Of a stretch of DNA of 6,696 bases, positions 1 through 5,141 are shown in pieces. Both the position numbers and the translations under genes were made by a program. The notes beneath the pieces were generated by a model. That model was not told the origin of the DNA. It was given only the letters and a program-made list of their open reading frames with translations, and did not search any database. Numbering within the stretch: the stretch's first letter is position 1; every line of letters starts with the position of its first letter. The stretch is from Rhodococcus sp. (in: high G+C Gram-positive bacteria) (GTDB lineage Bacteria; Actinomycetota; Actinomycetes; Mycobacteriales; Mycobacteriaceae): NCBI GenBank assembly GCA_012515885.1, contig JAAYXN010000465.1, forward strand, positions 1 through 6,696, read 5' to 3'.

Positions 1-747
1 GCTTACGACCGGCAGGGCAACCTGTGGGTGGCGCGACTACAGCGCAGCGTGGTGCAGAAGTACACGCCGTCAGGCGTACTCGTCACCGAAGTTCAAGTGG
101 AGTCGCCCGGGGCAGTCCGGCTGGGCGCGGATGGGTTTATCTACGCCGTCTACGGCGACACGTTTACCAGCCTTCTGCCCGGTAGTGCCGGTGGTGGCGT
201 CGTGCGTTTTAATCCGCAGGCTGCTCAGCCAACAGTAGAGATGGTGGCGGCGGGTCTTGGATGGGCCAATGGCGCCGCTTTCGACAACGCGGGGAATCTC
301 TACGTCGCCGATATGGGTTCCGGTGTCGTTCGTGTGCTTGCCGACGGCGCCGTCGACGCGAAGTGGTCTGATCAGACCAAGTTCACTGCAGCTAATGGCA
401 TCGCTGTGCGCGACGGATTCGTATACACAACGCTGATGTTCAGCGGTGACGTCGTGCGCATCCCCATCGACAACCCTGCCGATCAGAAACGCATTACTCG
501 GCTGACGTTGGATGCCGTCCCGGTCCCGCTGACACTCGACGATCTCACCGTGGCGCCTGACGGCTCGCTGTATGTCACATCACCGCTGGGCAAGCTAATC
601 CGAGTGGACCCACACACCGGTGCGAGCTGCACGGCGCTTCACACCGAACCGTTGACATCGGTAACCGTGGTTCCCGATACCGCAGGCACCGAGTTGCTGG
701 TCGGCACAATGCGCGGCGCGATTCTTCGGGTCACTCTCGCCAGCTAG
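1..747 (+). CDS. SMP-30/gluconolactonase/NHL-type beta-propeller protein, 5'-truncated
   Basis: This is the last 248 codons of a protein whose start lies left of the window. The reading frame is open from base 1, and the GTG at 28 is not the start, because the residues before it (AYDRQGNLW) complete the propeller strand motif with VARLQ. At least five blade-like repeats of the form 'x-D-x-x-G-N-L-Y-V-A' are visible: GNLWVARL near residue 7, DGFIYAVYG near 50, NGAAFDNAGNLYVAD near 90, DGFVYTT near 138 and DGSLYVTSPLGKLIRVDP near 186. The last blade ends in GAILRVTLAS. The family includes lactonases and strictosidine-synthase-like proteins. The NGxxFDxxGNLYVAD and LDDLTVAPDGSLYV segments sit where SMP-30 enzymes carry Asn/Asp metal ligands, so hydrolase activity is possible but unproven. 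Any signal peptide would be outside the window. The substrate is unknown. The stop faces the convergent methyltransferase gene 10 bp away. Confidence 0.8.
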   Translation, partial: AYDRQGNLWVARLQRSVVQKYTPSGVLVTEVQVESPGAVRLGADGFIYAVYGDTFTSLLPGSAGGGVVRFNPQAAQPTVEMVAAGLGWANGAAFDNAGNLYVADMGSGVVRVLADGAVDAKWSDQTKFTAANGIAVRDGFVYTTLMFSGDVVRIPIDNPADQKRITRLTLDAVPVPLTLDDLTVAPDGSLYVTSPLGKLIRVDPHTGASCTALHTEPLTSVTVVPDTAGTELLVGTMRGAILRVTLAS

Positions 748-757
748 TACCGCCCTT

Positions 758-1648
758 TCACTCAAATGAGGTTGTTGCGGGTGCATCGCGCAGCGGCAGG
801 GACGTGCCCGCGAAGTGGCGGGTCTGCTCGTCCTGCAACACGTGAGCGGGCACGCCGCCGACGAGAAGATCGCGGGCGAGCGCCGGGGACTGCCCCAGCG
901 GATCATCGCTTCCCGCGATCACGATATTGCCGCGGCGACGGCCTTTCAGCATCGCTTGATCGGCGATCGCGGCCGTAAAGCGGAACGCTGCGCCGATCGT
1001 GGCGGCTTCGCGTTTCGCCGTCGAAAGATCGCGCTGGTCACCACAATTGACGACGTAGATGCCGCCCGGCGCGAGGACCCGTCGCACGTGGGCAGTGAAC
1101 TCGGTGGTGGTGAGCGCGGCCGGAGTGGCATCGCCTGCGAATACGTCGCGAATCACCACATCACGTGTGGACTCGGTAAGTGTCTCAGTGACGGCGCGGG
1201 CCTCACCTGCACGGATGCGTAGGCGCGGCGCCCGGGGAAGGTCGAACCACTGGCGGGCAAGTTCGGCGAGCGTGCCATCAATTTCGACGACGACGTGCCG
1301 CGACTGCGGATAGGTGTGGGCAAAATAGCGGGCCAGCGAACACGCGCCCCCACCGAGATGAAGGAAGCGAAGCGCCGCATCTGGCTGCCAGCGTTCACGC
1401 ACCACAAGCGAGATCCACCGCATGTAGTCGAAGTCGAGGCGTCCCGGATCGTCGGGGGTGATGTGCGAACTCGGTGCGCCATTGACGTTGACGAGCCAAC
1501 TGTTCGGATCGTTCGGGTCCGCCACAAGCTCACAGGTCCCGGTATCGATGGGGTAGATGCCCGCGACGGGCCCGCCCGGAGCGGAGCTGCCAGCATTCTC
1601 CGAGCGCGACTTACGTTGCCTACCCACTGCCACATCCAACCTGTTCAC
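758..1648 (-). CDS. Class I SAM-dependent methyltransferase / spermidine-synthase-like protein
   Basis: The product is a 296-aa cytosolic protein with a Rossmann fold of the spermidine synthase/methyltransferase type. Residues 72-78 (DFDYMRW) match the segment before motif I in actinobacterial spermidine-synthase-like proteins. Motif I is LHLGGGACSL (96-105), the acidic end of strand 2 is VVEID (120-124), and the strand-4 region is VVIRDVFAGDATP (164-176). LAPGGIYVVNCGD (192-204) is the post-motif strand. True aminopropyltransferases usually carry a compact D-x-x-D loop after strand 4. Here the first Asp (168) is kept but the next one (173) is displaced, so polyamine synthesis should not be assumed. 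The GTG at 1648 gives the longest frame with only a weak GGGGCGG-like purine run upstream. An in-frame GTG at codon 6 (1633-1631), preceded by AGGTTGG, is an equally plausible start. The conserved core begins after about residue 30. The gene is divergent from the small gene at 1767. Confidence 0.85.
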   Translation of the reverse strand: MNRLDVAVGRQRKSRSENAGSSAPGGPVAGIYPIDTGTCELVADPNDPNSWLVNVNGAPSSHITPDDPGRLDFDYMRWISLVVRERWQPDAALRFLHLGGGACSLARYFAHTYPQSRHVVVEIDGTLAELARQWFDLPRAPRLRIRAGEARAVTETLTESTRDVVIRDVFAGDATPAALTTTEFTAHVRRVLAPGGIYVVNCGDQRDLSTAKREAATIGAAFRFTAAIADQAMLKGRRRGNIVIAGSDDPLGQSPALARDLLVGGVPAHVLQDEQTRHFAGTSLPLRDAPATTSFE

Positions 1649-1662
1649 TTGCCGCCCCTACC

Positions 1663-1675
1663 CTGGGGTTCCCAG
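1663..1675. repeat. Short inverted repeat CTGGG-GTT-CCCAG
   Basis: Two perfect 5-bp arms flank a 3-nt centre, just upstream of the methyltransferase start and next to the 1676-1706 direct repeat. It could be part of an operator or a small hairpin in the methyltransferase leader. There is no T-run, so it is not a terminator. Confidence 0.4.
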
Positions 1676-1706
1676 TCTGGGCACAATGTCATCTGGGGAC
1701 AATGTC
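1676..1706. promoter_or_regulatory. Paired 15-bp direct repeat, candidate operator of a divergent promoter region
   Basis: TCTGGGCACAATGTC (1676-1690) and TCTGGGGACAATGTC (1692-1706) differ at one position and are spaced 16 bp apart. The second copy contains a palindrome, GGACAATGTCC (1697-1707), while the first is imperfect (CACAATGTC). The pair sits in the 118-bp gap between two divergent genes, where a transcription factor could control both. No confident -35/-10 pair was recognised here. The regulator is unknown. Confidence 0.45.
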
Positions 1707-1766
1707 CACAGTATCGAGCGAGCGCCAGCGCCGATTGATCCACAGTGCACACGAAGGGAGCGGGCC

Positions 1767-2120
1767 GTGGAACCCCACCCGAACACCCCCACACCGAACA
1801 CCTCAGCCCCGGACTTCGCGCACACTGAGCAGGCCGCCCGTAACCGTCGGGAAAAGGCGATCGGGATAGCCCGCTACGTGTGGGACCGGGCGATTGCTGC
1901 CGACGAGCTGCTCGCTCTGCCCGAAGACGCACTGCGGAAACTGGCGCGCGCGGCGGACGCGCATCCACCTCGATCCCGCGAAACCTGGCAGGCCGTCGCG
2001 GACCTGCTCGATGAAAAGTCGCGGTGGGCGGCAGCTCACCCGCAGCATCCTGCCGCAGTTCCCGCCCATGAGGACGAGAAGATCATGTGGATCAAACCGC
2101 CCGTCACCCCCTGGAACTAG
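1767..2120 (+). CDS. Small hypothetical protein, 117 aa
   Basis: I do not recognise this family. The frame is open from further upstream, but GTG at 1767 is chosen because AAGGGAG (1754-1760) lies 6 nt before it, the same Shine-Dalgarno and spacing as the GAF-ANTAR gene further right. The product has a Pro/Asn/Thr-rich, probably disordered start (residues 1-18). A mostly helical, charged middle (about 19-90) follows, with EQAARNRREKAIGIARYVWDR and DELLALPEDALRKLARAAD. A His/Pro-rich linker leads to the C-terminal tail DEKIMWIKPPVTPWN. There is no signal peptide, membrane segment or cysteine, so a cytosolic protein is likely. The helical middle could mediate protein-protein contact. It is divergent from the methyltransferase gene and 72 bp before the N-acetyltransferase gene. 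Frame openness, the strong Shine-Dalgarno and codon use support a real gene; the function is unknown. Confidence 0.7.
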   Translation: MEPHPNTPTPNTSAPDFAHTEQAARNRREKAIGIARYVWDRAIAADELLALPEDALRKLARAADAHPPRSRETWQAVADLLDEKSRWAAAHPQHPAAVPAHEDEKIMWIKPPVTPWN

Positions 2121-2179
2121 TGCACTCAGCTACGCCGTGATCGTCGCAACTGTCGAGGTCAGTGCGAGCGACCCCGTCC

Positions 2180-2193
2180 TACACTGGGCCCCA
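2180..2193 (+). promoter_or_regulatory. Candidate -10 element for a leaderless nat transcript
   Basis: TACACT (2180-2185) fits the TAnnnT pattern of actinobacterial -10 boxes. Exactly 7 nt separate it from the A of the ATG at 2193, so transcription would begin at the start codon. No Shine-Dalgarno is visible before this ATG, which agrees with a leaderless message. The -35 region (about 2156-2162) is poor. Confidence 0.5.
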
Positions 2194-3014
2194 TGACCTC
2201 TTCTGGGCTGGATCGGTACCTGCGTCGTATCGGCTATTCCGGGCCGCTCACGCCCACGCTTGAGACGGTGAACGCGATCGTCGCGCACCACACCCGATCC
2301 ATTCCGTTTGAGAACCTTGATCCTTTCCGCGGCGTCCCCAACAAGCTGGATCTGCCGTCGCTGTACGCCAAACTTGTCGACGGCGGCCGCGGTGGCTACT
2401 GCTATGAGCAGAACCTGCTGCTTGCTGACATCCTCAGCCAGCTCGGTTTCACGTTTGATCGTCTTGCTGCCCGCGTCGTGTGGGGCCTGCCTGAGGACGA
2501 GGTGCGTGCCCGCACCCACATGCTGTTGCTTGTCGACGTTGAGGGGACGCGTCGCGTCGTCGACGTGGGTTTCGGTGGGATGATGCTGACAGGCACGCTC
2601 GTGCTCGATACCGCGGAGCCGCAGCAGACGCCGCTGGAGCCGTTCTGCCTTGTGCAGCGGCCGACCCCCACGGGCGTCGAATATATCCAGCAGGCCCTCG
2701 TCAATGACGAATGGTTGCCCATCTATCGCTTTGACCTGCACCCCCAATTGCCTGTCGACTATGTGCCCACCAACTGGTATCTGTCGACGTCTCCTGATTC
2801 GCACTTTGTGACTGGACTGCTGGCGGCCCGCGCGGAGTCTGACCGCCGGTACGCGCTGCGCGATCTGCGGTTCACAGTGCACCACTTTGGCGGCGATTCG
2901 CAGCGCCGCATGTTGGCCAGTGCGGGCGAGCTGCGCGAGGTTCTCGAAGAGCACCTGCACATCGCGACCGGCGGCATCGACGTCGACGACGTGTACGCGC
3001 GCCTCACCAGCTGA
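2193..3014 (+). CDS. nat: Arylamine N-acetyltransferase
   Basis: The 273-aa product transfers acetyl (or other short acyl) groups from acyl-CoA to arylamines, arylhydroxylamines or hydrazines in the cytosol. The length matches actinobacterial NATs (about 275-280 aa). The full Cys-His-Asp catalytic triad is present: Cys70 in RGGRGGYCYEQN (66-74), His109 in RTHMLL and Asp124 in RRVVDVGFGG. The N-terminal SIPFENLDPFRG (36-47) is another family hallmark. The second domain barrel and C-terminal helices are complete, ending HIATGGIDVDDVYARLTS. The ATG at 2193 is chosen because it starts at the typical family N-terminus (LDRYLRRIGY) and is preceded by a -10-like box at leaderless spacing. In mycobacteria nat is often with cholesterol ring-degradation genes (hsa); none of those is visible here. 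An 87-bp gap with a triple 13-bp repeat separates it from the oxidoreductase downstream. Substrate specificity cannot be read from sequence. Confidence 0.95.
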   Translation: MTSSGLDRYLRRIGYSGPLTPTLETVNAIVAHHTRSIPFENLDPFRGVPNKLDLPSLYAKLVDGGRGGYCYEQNLLLADILSQLGFTFDRLAARVVWGLPEDEVRARTHMLLLVDVEGTRRVVDVGFGGMMLTGTLVLDTAEPQQTPLEPFCLVQRPTPTGVEYIQQALVNDEWLPIYRFDLHPQLPVDYVPTNWYLSTSPDSHFVTGLLAARAESDRRYALRDLRFTVHHFGGDSQRRMLASAGELREVLEEHLHIATGGIDVDDVYARLTS

Positions 3015-3049
3015 GCTACCTAACTGATCTATCTAACTGAGCTATCGAA
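3011..3049. repeat. Three tandem copies of a 13-bp repeat overlapping the nat stop codon
   Basis: The units are CTGAGCTACCTAA (3011-3023), CTGATCTATCTAA (3024-3036) and CTGAGCTATCGAA (3037-3049). Pairs of units differ at 2 to 4 positions. Unit 1 contains the nat TGA (3012-3014). Because 13 is not a multiple of 3, the TGA/TAA triplets fall in all three forward frames (3012 and 3021; 3025 and 3034; 3038). The reverse strand is rich in TAG. The tract has no stable dyad and is not a classical terminator. Function is unknown. Confidence 0.75.
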
Positions 3050-3101
3050 AAAAGTCCAGCCAGCAGGAATACGGCGAGCGGGTGCCTGTGTTGCACCCGA
3101 A

Positions 3102-4118
3102 GTGACTGTTCCCCTGTCGATACTCGACCTTGCCTTCATCCGTGACGGCGGCGACGCCCGCGAAAGCTTCGACGCGAGTGTGCAACTGGCACAGCTTGCA
3201 CAGGCCCGCGGCTACACCCGGGTCTGGTACGCCGAACACCACAACATGGCCAGTATCGCCTCCTCGGCGACAAGCGTGTTGATCGCTCACGTGGCGGCAC
3301 ACACCGAAACAATCCGTCTCGGCGCCGGGGGCGTGATGCTGCCCAACCATTCACCACTAACCATCGCCGAACAGTTCGGCACGTTGGAAACGCTGCATCC
3401 GGGCCGCATCGATTTGGGGTTGGGCCGCGCACCCGGCTCCGACCAAAAAACGATGTATGCGTTGCGCCGCGAGGCCAGCTCCGCGGACCGCTTCCCGCAG
3501 GATGTTCTCGAATTGCAGGCGTACCTCGCTGGCAACTCCCGCGTACCCGGCGTCAACGCGATCCCCGGTGCAGGCACCCACGTACCGCTCTACATTCTTG
3601 GTTCCTCACTGTTCGGCGCTCAGTTGGCTGCCAAACTCGGCCTGCCGTATGCGATTGCGTCACATTTCGCGCCGGACCTGCTCACCGACGCGGTGCAGTT
3701 GTATCGCAGCCAGTTCACGCCGTCGTCCCAACTGGAAAGCCCGTATGTCATTGCTGGCGTGAACGCGATCGCTGCCGAGTCGACCGCCAGAGCGCACGAA
3801 CTTTACGAGGATGCGGTGCGGCGACGCGTCATTCAGATGGTTAGCCGTCAATCGGGCGCCACTGACCGCAGGTTCACCCCTGAAGAAGTTGACCTGCTGC
3901 TGTCCTCACCCGCAGGTCAACAAATTCGAAGCATGGTCCGCTACACCGCAATCGGGACCGGCCCCGAAGTGAAGAACTACCTCGACGAGTTCGCCGAGCA
4001 TGCTGACGCTGACGAGCTGATCGTCGTCTCCCACGCCAACGATCTCGATGATCGGCTACAGACGTACTCGCTGATTGCCGACGCGGCCGGAATGGACGCA
4101 GCTAGCTCTCCCACATAG
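3102..4118 (+). CDS. LLM-class (luciferase-like) flavin-dependent oxidoreductase, group 1 (MsnO8-like)
   Basis: The 338-aa product is a TIM-barrel monooxygenase/reductase of the bacterial luciferase superfamily, expected to use reduced FMN (or F420 in some actinobacterial relatives). It matches the 'luciferase family oxidoreductase, group 1' type. Landmarks are VPLSILDLAFIRDG at the N-terminus (first strand), YAEHHNMASIASS (43-55), IRLGAGGVMLPNHSPL (71-86) and AEQFGTLETLHPGRIDLGLG (89-108) followed by RAPGSD (109-114). The C-terminal half has LYILGSSLFGAQLAAKLGLPYA and ends with DELIVVSHANDLDDRLQTYSLIADAAG. The length is normal for the group. GTG at 3102 is the only start codon in the upstream stretch of this frame and places the conserved N-terminus correctly. 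Its Shine-Dalgarno is weak (only CGAAG just before it). It lies 87 bp after nat on the same strand and may be co-transcribed or have its own promoter. The natural substrate is unknown. Confidence 0.9.
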   Translation: MTVPLSILDLAFIRDGGDARESFDASVQLAQLAQARGYTRVWYAEHHNMASIASSATSVLIAHVAAHTETIRLGAGGVMLPNHSPLTIAEQFGTLETLHPGRIDLGLGRAPGSDQKTMYALRREASSADRFPQDVLELQAYLAGNSRVPGVNAIPGAGTHVPLYILGSSLFGAQLAAKLGLPYAIASHFAPDLLTDAVQLYRSQFTPSSQLESPYVIAGVNAIAAESTARAHELYEDAVRRRVIQMVSRQSGATDRRFTPEEVDLLLSSPAGQQIRSMVRYTAIGTGPEVKNYLDEFAEHADADELIVVSHANDLDDRLQTYSLIADAAGMDAASSPT

Positions 4119-4120
4119 GG

Positions 4121-4139
4121 GACCGCTCCGATATCGGTC
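4121..4139. repeat. Inverted repeat after the oxidoreductase stop (palindrome CCGATATCGG)
   Basis: A perfect 10-bp palindrome, CCGATATCGG (4128-4137), lies 9 bp after the stop codon. The overlapping arms GACCG (4121-4125) and CGGTC (4135-4139) can form an alternative 5-bp stem. There is no T-run, so it is at best a weak or factor-dependent transcription end. A protein-binding site is the other reading. Confidence 0.35.
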
Positions 4140-4174
4140 TCACCACAGTCGGGGAAAGTGATTGCACCCGATAA

Positions 4175-4202
4175 TGTTTCACCTACCTGGGGCAATGGGT
4201 AC
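4175..4202 (+). promoter_or_regulatory. Candidate SigF/SigB-family (stress sigma) promoter for the GAF-ANTAR gene
   Basis: TGTTT (4175-4179) and GGGTAC (4197-4202) are separated by 17 nt. The mycobacterial SigF-type pattern is about GGWWT-N16/17-GGGTAY, so the -10 matches fully and the -35 matches 4 of 5. The start site would be near 4208-4211, giving a leader of roughly 145-150 nt before the TTG start. A second, sigma-70-like -10 (TATATT, 4267-4272) lies downstream but lacks a good -35. Confidence 0.45.
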
Positions 4203-4227
4203 ACAACACCGCATACGGTCGGCGTCT

Positions 4228-4266
4228 ACGGTGAGGAGCCGGTTCGGCAGAATCGCGGTTCACCGT
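4228..4266 (+). promoter_or_regulatory. Leader stem A with nested hairpin upstream of the GAF-ANTAR gene
   Basis: ACGGTGA (4228-4234) pairs perfectly with TCACCGT (4260-4266). Inside it GCCG-GTT-CGGC (4238-4248) forms a second small hairpin. If transcription starts at the SigF-like promoter, both stems are in the 5' untranslated RNA. Confidence 0.4.
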
Positions 4267-4288
4267 TATATTTGGGTCATTCGGTAGA

Positions 4289-4324
4289 GACACCTGCCGA
4301 CCACGCGCAGTATCTGCAGGTGTC
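4289..4324 (+). promoter_or_regulatory. Leader stem B: 9-bp perfect inverted repeat
   Basis: GACACCTGC (4289-4297) pairs perfectly with GCAGGTGTC (4316-4324) around an 18-nt loop. A competing hairpin, GCAG-TAT-CTGC (4307-4317), shares the first two bases of the right arm, so two mutually exclusive folds are possible. It lies 19 nt before the Shine-Dalgarno of the GAF-ANTAR gene. Confidence 0.5.
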
Positions 4325-4334
4325 CATGCGCCTG

Positions 4335-4350
4335 CCCTTGTCCAAGGGAG
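4335..4350 (+). promoter_or_regulatory. Hairpin that covers the Shine-Dalgarno of the GAF-ANTAR gene
   Basis: CCCTTG (4335-4340) and CAAGGG (4343-4348) form a perfect inverted repeat with a 2-nt centre; as RNA this is five pairs (CCCTT/AAGGG) closing a GUCC loop. The right arm is most of the Shine-Dalgarno AAGGGAG (4344-4350), which sits 6 nt before the TTG start at 4357. Folding would therefore hide the ribosome binding site. Confidence 0.5.
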
Positions 4351-4356
4351 AGCAAG

Positions 4357-5112
4357 TTGTTCGAGCCAGCGTCGCCGATCGGGGCCGACGCCCTTGCGCG
4401 AGTCGATGCCGTAGCAACTGCCCTCGAAAGCATGCATGAGCGGCTGACGTCACAAGTCCAGGTCCACGCGTTCATGCAGGAACTGTGTCGACGGGTAGTC
4501 ATCACGTTCAGTGGTGCGGACATGGCCGGTATCACCCTCATCAATCGTGACGGCGGAGCTGAAACCTCAGCGTTCACGGATCGTCGCGTCGTCGCCATTG
4601 ATGGCGAACAGTATTCGCTGGGCGAAGGCCCGTGCATTGAGGCCGCGACCACTCAGCAGGTGGTGCGGGTGCAGTTCGATGACGCACAGGCGCGGTGGCC
4701 GCGGCTTACTGAACGTCTGCGCAGCGAAGAGGTGCGCAGCATCCTGTCGGCTCCGTTGACTCTCGGTTCAGACAATGTGGGGTCGTTGAACCTCTACAGT
4801 TTTGACGATCGTGGCCTTAGCGACCTCGATGCTGCACTCTTGCGTGTCTATACGACGTCGGTGGAAAGCACCATCGTTCTGGCCCGCGAAGCCGAACACG
4901 CGTACGCGGAGTTGGCGGGTTTGAAGAAGGCGATGGCTACCCGCGCGGTCATTGAGCAGGCCAAGGGGATTGTTATGTCGTTGCAGCGCATCGGAGCTGA
5001 CGAGGCTTTCGAGGTCCTAGTCACCAATTCGCAGCATGAAAACATCAAGCTTGCGGCGCTCGCGCAGCGGATCGTCGACTATGTCGCTGAAGGAAAAGAT
5101 TTCACCTTCTAG
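4357..5112 (+). CDS. GAF-ANTAR domain signal-sensing RNA-binding regulator
   Basis: The 251-aa product is a cytosolic regulator with an N-terminal GAF sensor and a C-terminal ANTAR RNA-binding domain. ANTAR proteins typically bind paired stem-loops in nascent RNA and prevent premature transcription termination or alter translation. The GAF domain spans about residues 30-172 and includes CRRVVITFSGADMAGITLI (44-62), EQYSLGEGPCIEA (84-96), RSILSAPLTLG (127-137) and VGSLNLYSFDDRGLSDLD (141-158). A helical linker (about 173-192) leads to the ANTAR three-helix domain (about 185-246), with TRAVIEQAKGIVMSLQRIG (195-213), DEAFEVLVTNSQHENIKL (215-232) and AQRIVDY. The ligand or signal of the GAF domain cannot be read. 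TTG at 4357 is chosen because AAGGGAG lies 6 nt upstream and no ATG/GTG fits nearby; the next in-frame ATG (codon 26) has no Shine-Dalgarno and is close to the GAF start. It may be stress-regulated through the SigF-like promoter. A probable terminator follows the stop. Confidence 0.92.
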   Translation: MFEPASPIGADALARVDAVATALESMHERLTSQVQVHAFMQELCRRVVITFSGADMAGITLINRDGGAETSAFTDRRVVAIDGEQYSLGEGPCIEAATTQQVVRVQFDDAQARWPRLTERLRSEEVRSILSAPLTLGSDNVGSLNLYSFDDRGLSDLDAALLRVYTTSVESTIVLAREAEHAYAELAGLKKAMATRAVIEQAKGIVMSLQRIGADEAFEVLVTNSQHENIKLAALAQRIVDYVAEGKDFTF

Positions 5113-5113
5113 T

Positions 5114-5141
5114 CCAGCTGGCGTGAGCGCCGCCTGGTTTT
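5114..5141 (+). terminator. Probable intrinsic terminator of the GAF-ANTAR gene
   Basis: CCAGCTGGCG (5114-5123) pairs with CGCCGCCTGG (5128-5137) around a TGAG loop, with one C-C mismatch and one G-U pair. TTTT (5138-5141) follows. The stem starts 2 nt after the stop codon. The T-run is short, and its last bases overlap the stop codon of the convergent marR-type gene. Confidence 0.6.

Noticed and set aside
815..1222. Antisense open frames on the + strand inside the methyltransferase gene
   Set aside because: Arg/Ala/Gly-rich translations without motifs, lying fully under a clear class I methyltransferase frame.
1702..1744. DnaA-box-like sites (ATGTCCACA, TGATCCACA; also TTGTCCACG near 5873)
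   Set aside because: Isolated near-matches, no AT-rich unwinding region and no dnaA/dnaN genes, so no origin is indicated.
2130..2960. Long antisense open frame (276 codons) opposite nat
   Set aside because: It mirrors the codon bias of nat, gives an Arg/Gln/His/Val-rich product with no recognisable domain, and nat itself has a complete catalytic triad on the other strand.
3002..3047. tRNA D-arm-like text on the - strand (TAGCTCAGCTGG and TAGCTCAGTTAG)
   Set aside because: The D-arm consensus matches by chance within the 13-bp repeat and the nat 3' end. No acceptor stem, anticodon arm or GGTTCRA T-loop can be placed around it.
4158..4439. Possible 93-codon gene starting GTG in the gap before the GAF-ANTAR gene
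   Set aside because: No convincing Shine-Dalgarno, no recognisable family, and it overlaps the GAF-ANTAR start in another frame. The DNA is better explained as promoter and leader; an antisense frame at 4183-4437 was rejected for the same reasons.
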